From Pleurotus ostreatus/Saccharomyces cerevisiae fusant (lineage: Eukaryota; Opisthokonta), in contig JAMQCK010001099.1 in the NCBI GenBank assembly GCA_024196135.1, positions 1 through 12,068 of the forward strand: 12,068 nt of DNA, written 5' to 3'. The translations under genes and the position numbers were made by a program. This document shows, in pieces, positions 1 through 5,796 of the stretch; positions within the stretch are counted from its first letter, which is position 1; every line of letters starts with the position of its first letter. The notes below the pieces were generated by a model. The model saw only the letters and a list, made by a program, of their open reading frames with translations. It was not told the origin of the DNA and did no database searches.

Positions 1-192
1 TGTCACTGTTTCTTCGACCATACGTAATTTGCCACTTCTTCGTCTCTGCTTCCCGTCCTTTCGTACACTTTGTCTGGAGGACGGTCCCATCTGCATATAT
101 CGTGGCGTACAGTGGGAACACGCCTTTACTTCCCGGTCATCATAAAACATCGTCATCCTTCATTTGCTTGCTTCGTCCTGATCGCCAACGCT

Positions 193-228
193 GCTTTCTC
201 ACTCTTTCTCGCTTTCTCACTCTTTCTC
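193..228 (+). repeat. Perfect 18-nt tandem duplication in a CT-rich tract
   Basis: gctttctcactctttctc occurs twice with no mismatch, at 193-210 and 211-228. The surrounding 150 nt are rich in C and T on this strand. Confidence 0.95.
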
Positions 229-445
229 CATCATCGCCGCTTTCTCGCCCTACCTCGCCCGTTGCCTCTCGCACGCGCTTATACCTTTTGCAGACTCCAT
301 GCAGGACAAGTCCTCCTTCCGAAACTCGGCCATCGACAGAACACCACTTTCATAGCAGGGTCTTCGGCGGGGACGATCGATTTATTGCTATGTAATGGCC
401 CTTGTTGTACGTGCTGCCGCCTGTTGTACAATGTACGTGTGCTTG

Positions 446-521
446 CGGTTCGGAAACCCCACGATGTGCGCGACGCGGTTCGGAAATACCTCACGATGTG
501 TTCGGGAACAACTCACGATGT
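446..521 (+). repeat. Degenerate tandem repeat, three copies
   Basis: Three related units at 446-468, 476-500 and 501-521 share TTCGG(A/G)A, a short variable part, and CACGATGTG. Spacing is 25-30 nt. No function is evident. Confidence 0.7.
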
Positions 522-728
522 CGCATGCGAAGATTCGGCACCCGCATCGCCCGGCGCTCAAGTACTGAACGTACCTAACGGTCTCGCGAATCCCCGTCGT
601 TACCTGACTGACGCGAACAATCTCTCCAATCTAAGAGCTTGACTTGCAGGAGTCTTCACGATCTTTTCAGTTCGCATCGACAGGTTTCGCGCCCAGCTGC
701 CGAGCTCTGGTCCGCGTACTCTGACCGT

Positions 729-764
729 CCATTCACTGCACGCGTACCATTCACTGCACGCGTG
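729..764 (+). repeat. 18-nt tandem duplication
   Basis: ccattcactgcacgcgta (729-746) is followed directly by ccattcactgcacgcgtg (747-764), with one mismatch. It lies about 100 nt past the TMEM14-family stop codon. Confidence 0.93.
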
Positions 765-842
765 TATGCCGTTGTACACGATATGCAACGTCCAAGATTC
801 GTATATTTGCCTTCCCTTTTCTCGCTTTTCTTCTTCCTTTTA

Positions 843-860
843 CCGGTTATCCGGTTATCC
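843..860 (+). repeat. 8-nt direct repeat just after the TMEM14-family stop
   Basis: ccggttat is present twice in tandem and followed by cc; on the gene strand this reads GGATAACC twice, a few bases after the TAG at 868-866. It should be in the 3' untranslated region. Confidence 0.8.
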
Positions 861-865
861 AATCC

Positions 866-1558
866 CTAAAAGTACACCCGCCCATAGTACCCGCCGACCG
901 CGAGACTCGTGAGCGTGAGGCCGAGGGGTACGGGGCCCTTGGCGACGCGTGGGAGGGAGGAGAGCAGGAGGAGGGCGGAGGCGCCTGCAAGTTGGGGTTA
1001 GTGGGTATCTCAAAGGGTACGGAGAGAGGGGGGGGGTATATGGAAAGGGACTCAAAGGGGGACAGGGATATGGGAACGCAATAAGGATATGAAATCGCGA
1101 GAAGGACGCGGCGGCGCGCAGGGAAGGAGCAGGGCGTGAGCGAGGGAGAGCGAGAAGGGATACGCAGCGGTCAGTCGGCTTACCCAAGGCGGTCTCGAGC
1201 CCATTCGCTGCACCGCTGTCAAGGAGGTTGGCCGCGTAAAGGTAAAGTGCGCCGACGCTGGGAAATATGCGTGTCAGTTAGGTCATTCCGAGGATGTAAG
1301 GCAGCGGATGAACCTGTGTAGTCGGATGCGGGGAACCGATCGGGGACTGGCATCGCGGGAGGCGCGTCCCCCTCGTTCCCCTCGGACAGGCAGCTAGGGG
1401 AACACGTCCAAGAAAGTCCTCACTCACCCTGCGCCTCCGACTAAAGACATGACGGACCGCCGACGCGCGAACCCAATGAGTCCGCCAACCACGCAGAGCG
1501 CGCTGGTCACGTATGCGGGCGTGGGGGATAGAGAGGCGAGGGCGATGGGGGTGGACAT
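866..1558 (-). CDS. TMEM14/UPF0136 family small membrane protein, 3 exons, 107 aa
   Basis: Exons are 1558-1428, 1257-1184 and 984-866 (TAG); they join to 324 nt, in frame. Intron 1 (1427-1258, 170 nt) has GTGAGT, a CTAAC branch site and CCCAG. Intron 2 (1183-985, 199 nt) has GTAAGC, CTAAC 14 nt before the acceptor, and TTGCAG. The start follows an in-frame TGA two codons upstream. The product has four hydrophobic helices at about residues 16-32, 37-56, 64-79 and 87-103. Family signatures are LCVVGGLIGFARRRSVMSL (helix 1, basic loop, start of helix 2), GVGALYLYAA, the loop LPRVAKGPVPLGL, and the terminal GGYYGRVYF. TMEM14 proteins are about 100-residue membrane proteins; fungal relatives include yeast Tmh11 and Tmh18, and animal TMEM14C acts in the mitochondrial inner membrane in porphyrin handling. 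The exact role here cannot be fixed. Length is normal and nothing appears broken. Confidence 0.93.
1014..1074 (+). other. G-tract cluster, candidate G-quadruplex, opposite TMEM14-family intron 2
   Basis: Six G-runs occur within 61 nt (1014-1016, 1028-1036 with nine G, 1047-1049, 1057-1061, 1065-1067, 1072-1074). They are on the template strand of the TMEM14-family gene, so the pre-mRNA is C-rich here. The rest of intron 2 is also pyrimidine-rich on the coding strand. Confidence 0.6.
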
Positions 1559-2069
1559 GTTGGTTCAGTAGTTGTTCGAGGAGATGTTCGTGTCAAAGCA
1601 AGTCGAAGGCGATGGACGTGGAGAGCAAGGACGAAGCTGAGAGCGAGGTGATCAAGGTGAAGGCTGGGAATAAGTTCGTGGCTGGAAACAAGCCGTACTC
1701 AATTGAGGCCCTTCATAAGCAGCCGCTACAGCCGCTGCCGAGGAGCGCGTCATCGTCCCGAACTGGGGGTGGATGACGGAGCGCGCTGGGGGTTGGGGAC
1801 CGGGACCGGGTGTTTTACCGCCGGGAGCGTTCCGAGACGCGGGGGACGCGGTCAGGTGACTAAGTTCAACTTTTGGGTAGGGCGTATCGAGGGCGCGGCT
1901 ATGTGTTATTCTGGTTGCTGATCTTGGTATGCAGGTCTCAAACGAGGGAATTCCGGAAATCTGACACGCATAATCGATTTGTAGCGGCGCAGAAAGAATA
2001 CTTCTCGAATAGTACTGTCATGCGTCCTCCCTGCATAAGGCCGAGAACAATGTACACAGGACGTACAAG
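1559..2069. other. Spacer between F-box 3' end and TMEM14-family start
   Basis: This should hold the F-box terminator region and the TMEM14-family promoter and leader. I see no TATA box or CCAAT box. A plus-strand K/E-rich open stretch from an ATG at 1612 to a TGA at 1774-1776 has a coding-like third-position bias but no recognised family; it is discussed in the findings. Confidence 0.5.
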
Positions 2070-3365
2070 CTACGCGATCTTAGCGTCCTCTATCAAAAGC
2101 TCTGTCGTGCTCGACAGTCTCTCTCGAAGAAGGACGGCGTCCTCTAGCGTGGCGCATACGCCCTGCAGAGCTAACGACTCCAGCGCGACGCATCCCGAGC
2201 GCTCAAGGAAACCCGCCAAGTCTGCATGCGAGAAATCAGTCCTATCTGGTGCAAGCTCCCTGTCGATGCGACGCTCTTCGTCTGGCAGTGCGTGGCGAAA
2301 TCGCGCATGTCGCAGACGCGGCGCAGTGAGGCCGCTCAGCAGACGCCCGAGTACCGAGCGCACGGGAACTGCAGCGACGGCGAGGGACTCCAGCTCCGGT
2401 AGCATCATCACTTCGCGGTTGGGGTTGCTCCATGTATCTGTGGTATGGCAGAGTCCGATCATGAGCTCCTTCAAGCTCGCGCAGGGGGAAAGTGCATTGA
2501 TGGCAAGTTCGAAGTCGGTCCACGACGCCTCGAGGCGCACCACTATGTGCGCCGCAACGTGATGCATTGCAGTATCGTAGAAACCATAGCCCATGTCGAT
2601 GATGTCCTGCTTCCAAAAGCGCAGACGAGGCGCATAATTCTTCAGAAAGTCCAGATGGTACGGAGCGGAGACGCCTGCCCTCGGCCATGCGCGTGGATCG
2701 TCTACGAGCTCAAAAGTCTCGAGAGCCTCCAACATGATCGATACCACGCACCCCGCCGCTCGGTCCATTCTCCGCATGTAGAAATGGAGCATCAACGAGA
2801 AGTACTGGACGGAGGTGCGGCAAAAGCGTGCGTGGTGGCAGCGGCGGGTGACAGCATCAATAAAATCCATTTCGGGCAGGATAGAAAATTCCTTCGATCC
2901 ATGATCCTCGCGGATGGTGCAGGACCCTCGCAAATCGATGGCGAAGGGAAGTGGGTCGGACCTCGCGAGGTAGGCGAGTAAGGCCGCCTTGAAGAGCCGT
3001 AGCTGCTCGACTGCAGGTTTTTTCGGGAGCACGTTGATGTCATCTTCGTGCAGCTTGATGAAGGCTGGTGCCCAGAGTTGCTTGTCGTGCTCAGCAATGG
3101 TTCGCCACCGGTGACAGACGTGACTGATGGACGCCGCCGTCAGCATCGGTTTCGACAGTGGATACGCGAACACTACGCCGGCGCACGCAAGGCGGAAGAT
3201 TTGCTCTAGAATCTCGTCGGGTAGGCGCCGCACGGGTGCGATAATTGCGCGCTGTTGAGCAGCGAAGTCCAAGAGACGCTGACGGTGCGCCGAAAGCTCC
3301 TGTGCCAGGCTGAGCAGCCGGTCGATCTCGGAAGCGAGGATGTGCGCTTGTTGCTCTGCGTCCAT
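2070..3365 (-). CDS. F-box protein with N-terminal coiled coil, 431 aa, single exon
   Basis: The ATG at 3365 opens a 431-residue frame ending in TAG at 2072-2070. The frame is open further upstream to about 3509, but without another ATG, so I start at 3365. Residues 1-42 form a short coiled coil (HILASEIDRLLSLAQELSAH), followed by the F-box at 44-99: PVRRLPDEILEQIFRLAC and, after a spacer, ISHVCHRWRTIAEHDKQLWAP. This coiled coil plus F-box layout is common in Agaricomycete F-box families. The remaining 330 residues hold weak leucine-rich segments (CASLKELMIGL, LPELESLAVAAV, VALESLALQGV). The predicted role is a substrate receptor of an SCF ubiquitin ligase; the target is unknown. It lies 482 nt downstream of the other F-box gene on the same strand, but the two are too different for a recent duplication. 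It ends soon after the last leucine segment, so mild C-terminal shortening is possible. An out-of-frame ATG at 3379 precedes the start. Confidence 0.86.
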   Translation of the reverse strand: MDAEQQAHILASEIDRLLSLAQELSAHRQRLLDFAAQQRAIIAPVRRLPDEILEQIFRLACAGVVFAYPLSKPMLTAASISHVCHRWRTIAEHDKQLWAPAFIKLHEDDINVLPKKPAVEQLRLFKAALLAYLARSDPLPFAIDLRGSCTIREDHGSKEFSILPEMDFIDAVTRRCHHARFCRTSVQYFSLMLHFYMRRMDRAAGCVVSIMLEALETFELVDDPRAWPRAGVSAPYHLDFLKNYAPRLRFWKQDIIDMGYGFYDTAMHHVAAHIVVRLEASWTDFELAINALSPCASLKELMIGLCHTTDTWSNPNREVMMLPELESLAVAAVPVRSVLGRLLSGLTAPRLRHARFRHALPDEERRIDRELAPDRTDFSHADLAGFLERSGCVALESLALQGVCATLEDAVLLRERLSSTTELLIEDAKIA

Positions 3366-3847
3366 CGCTCGGTCCCCATAGTGGCTGTCAGGGAAGTCGC
3401 CCAAGGATCTGTCGCTATTCCTGATTGCTTCTACGATGTCTGAAGAGGGCGAGAAAGGGTAGCCGGTGCAAGAAACGCAACGTTGGCACCCCGGGCAGAG
3501 CGATGTCAATATTTCGGTCCTACTGAGGTTGAGTAAGAGTCAGAGTCAAGAAAAAGACTGCTGAGCAAGGACGCGCACCTCATCGCGTTGTTGTCAAAGC
3601 AAACCTCAATCGCAGTCGGTGGTTGGTAGTAAACGTCGTCCTCGCGCGACATGCATGTCTCGAAACACGCGCACGGCAAATGCCGAACATGTTTGTCAAC
3701 TTTCATAAGCGCGTTGTCTCACAAGAGCTCCGCTCCCAACAAGTACACCCTCACACACACACCCAATGAGCTCAATTCCCTTCAAGTTCTATGTGACCTC
3801 ATTATACATAAAGTCAACACCAGAATATCTGTAGGATACTATTGGAC
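3366..3847. other. Spacer between the two F-box genes
   Basis: This 482-nt spacer holds the 3' end signals of the upstream F-box gene and the promoter and leader of the downstream one. A short CA-dinucleotide run lies at about 3750-3762. I see no clear TATA box. The frame of the downstream gene stays open up to about 3509 and encodes a Cys-rich CPGCQRCVSC, but has no ATG. Confidence 0.5.
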
Positions 3848-5083
3848 CTAAATCTGACCGATGTCAATCTCCCAAATGTCCCGGTGCTCCCGCGAGATCT
3901 GCGCCGCTGGAACCACGGCCCCGCCTATAAGCTGAGCGCTCTTCCGTGATTCCACAAACACATTGTACGCCTCGGTGTATACGCTGTTCCAGCTGAAGCT
4001 TCGCATACCAAACAGTGCGACCTTCAGGTTCGGCAGCAGTGGCAGAGCGCCCTCCTCCGAATTTCTGGTCAGAGGGCCGAAAATCGCCATCTCCATCTCA
4101 TCCGGAAACACACGAAAGCCAATGACCTGGAGCCCTTCCATCTTGGCGAAGCACTCGAGGAGGATTCCTGGTACTGTGGCCTCGTCCCAATCCTCCGTAT
4201 GCACAGTGTCGATGTGCAGCAAGCGGAGATTTGCGGCAGAGGCAGGGACGCGGGTGAGGTAGGCCAGAAGGAGAGCGGGGATGTCGGGAGCGGGTCCGTA
4301 GAGCTTCAGTTTTTTGAGGTTAGGTGCCGAGATCATCTGAAGGACCGGTCCGTCATTGCAATCGAGGTCAAGGCTTAAAAGTGAGGGAAGGTCCAGAGCC
4401 TGGGCTGGCACCGGCCGCGTGTCGCATACGCCAACGCTGACTTTGAGCTTCCTGAGTGTCCTGCAGCACTGCTGCAATACGTCACGGACGCTCGCGACGC
4501 CAAAGCTCAGATACAGGTTGAGCTCCGTGAGTGCTTCCAACGGCGGCACCGAGATCGCCTGCAATTCGACGGATTGAAAGTTTAGACCGAGTTTGGACAG
4601 ACGAGAGACATCCTCGAGAAATGCCAGGGGTGTGACCGTGCCAAGCGGCTCCTCAGAGAGCGTAGCGACGAAAACGCTCTGGAGATCGGGCGTGGAAAGG
4701 GGCTGCATCACGCTGAACTCCGTGAACGAGGCCATCAGCCGCAGAGAACGCATGCGATGCGAATGGTCACGAAGCTGCTCTATCCCGGACTGGTCACTGC
4801 TGTACATGGTGCGACACAAGTCGACGTGTAGTGGACACGTCCCCGTGAGAGGTAGATACCGGCGCAGATATTCGGCGAGCTCCCTGCTTTGGGGGACGAT
4901 GTATTGCCACAGCAGGGGCGTTCCACGCGCAACGTGTCGCCAGGACCTGCAGACGCGCGTGATGGTGTCATCCAGCTTCGGTGTGGGATTGGGATATCCC
5001 CAGCCGGAATCGAGCAGCTCGCGGAGGTGCAAGAATATCTCGAAGAGGAGCTCGGCGGGCAGGCGGTGTATAGGACCGTTCAT
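3848..5083 (-). CDS. F-box protein with LRR-like segments, 411 aa, single exon
   Basis: The frame begins at an ATG at 5083, four codons after an in-frame TGA, and ends with TAG at 3850-3848. The F-box lies at residues 4-61: PIHRLPAELLFEIFLHLREL, then a spacer and ITRVCRSWRHVARGTPLLWQ, the usual basidiomycete pattern ending in a Trp. Residues of about 90-270 contain leucine-spaced segments such as LEALTELNLYLSF, LPSLLSLDLD and APNLKKLKLYG, which read as degenerate leucine-rich repeats. F-box proteins bind Skp1 through the F-box and present substrates to an SCF ubiquitin ligase; the C-terminal repeats would choose the substrate, which cannot be told from sequence. Unlike its downstream neighbour it has no N-terminal coiled coil. 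The gene is uninterrupted, with GC-rich third codon positions, and I see no break. Confidence 0.88.
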   Translation of the reverse strand: MNGPIHRLPAELLFEIFLHLRELLDSGWGYPNPTPKLDDTITRVCRSWRHVARGTPLLWQYIVPQSRELAEYLRRYLPLTGTCPLHVDLCRTMYSSDQSGIEQLRDHSHRMRSLRLMASFTEFSVMQPLSTPDLQSVFVATLSEEPLGTVTPLAFLEDVSRLSKLGLNFQSVELQAISVPPLEALTELNLYLSFGVASVRDVLQQCCRTLRKLKVSVGVCDTRPVPAQALDLPSLLSLDLDCNDGPVLQMISAPNLKKLKLYGPAPDIPALLLAYLTRVPASAANLRLLHIDTVHTEDWDEATVPGILLECFAKMEGLQVIGFRVFPDEMEMAIFGPLTRNSEEGALPLLPNLKVALFGMRSFSWNSVYTEAYNVFVESRKSAQLIGGAVVPAAQISREHRDIWEIDIGQI

Positions 5084-5796
5084 GCTTCCGCTTCAATCTG
5101 ACCCCTCGCCCGCTTCCGCGCAGTCGACTTGCTGACTCGGCCTCGAGAGCCAGCTAGGCTTGCGGTGTCTCCCTCAGCGCCAGCCGAAGCGTCTTTGGAT
5201 GTCTGAGCCTGTATTCTTGTTGAGCGGCGCATGTCGGCGGTGGCGGTGATGGTTCAAGATCAAAGCACGAGCATGCACTCGTCAACAAAACACGGAGATC
5301 ATGTGACTGCCACGCTACCTCCCTTCGAAATTCTTCGACTACCGAGTCCGACACCACTGGCATATAACCAATCCATTGAAGGCAGAGTCAGACGGCACCG
5401 TATACTTACACAACGCGCCGCGGAGGTCTGACGCACCACACCGCAACGCACAAAACGAGGTAGCTATAGGATAACGGACAGATACAAGGAGCGTGGCGCG
5501 CGCCCTAATGGACGCGCACGGTCGGGACGAATAATGGTAAGTAGTAAAAGCACAAGGTATCAATCGAAGCGAGCCAACGGCGAGGTAACGGAGAACGAAT
5601 GTACGGAAGCCGCGAATGTACGGTAGCGGCGAGTGTACGGTATCGGCGAGCATATGCATGTCAATGAGCCAGGGTCCATCCGCGTCCGTCCCGCCCTATC
5701 ATCGTCAGTGCAGATCCATCCATCCCGGGCGTGCCATGGGGCGGCAAGCAGACATAAGTCACGTAGCAGAGAGCGAGGACTGTCGTGCGTTCGTCA
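5084..5796. other. Spacer between adaptor 3' end and F-box start
   Basis: It includes the adaptor 3' untranslated region at the right, the 17-nt triple repeat at 5597-5647, and the F-box promoter at the left. No frame has coding character, and I see no AATAAA polyadenylation signal on the gene strand. Confidence 0.5.
5597..5647 (+). repeat. 17-nt tandem repeat, three copies
   Basis: Copies at 5597-5613, 5614-5630 and 5631-5647 are gaatgtacggaagccgc, gaatgtacggtagcggc and gagtgtacggtatcggc. They lie 150-200 nt past the adaptor stop codon, so they may be in its 3' untranslated region or in the spacer before the F-box gene. Confidence 0.9.

Larger units (their letters stand above)
1..865. other. 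Intergenic, no supportable gene
   Basis: It contains the tandem duplications listed separately and a pyrimidine-rich stretch at about 160-300. A plus-strand frame stays open from 28 to 642, but its only ATG is at 491. It crosses the CT-rich tract, which lowers stop-codon frequency, and the protein resembles nothing I know. The part nearest 865 should be 3' untranslated region of the TMEM14-family gene, with an A-rich segment on the gene strand at about 815-845. Confidence 0.6.

Noticed and set aside
28..642. 205-codon open plus-strand frame at the left edge
   Set aside because: The only ATG is near its end, and it passes through CT-rich and tandem-repeat DNA that lowers stop frequency. No recognisable product.
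855..1187. 110-codon minus-strand Pro/Arg-rich frame
   Set aside because: It reads through TMEM14-family intron 2 and exon 3 in the wrong frame.
1873..2562. 229-codon plus-strand open frame
   Set aside because: It lies mostly antisense to the 431-residue F-box gene and its protein has no family features; the GC-rich third positions of the real gene explain the lack of stops.
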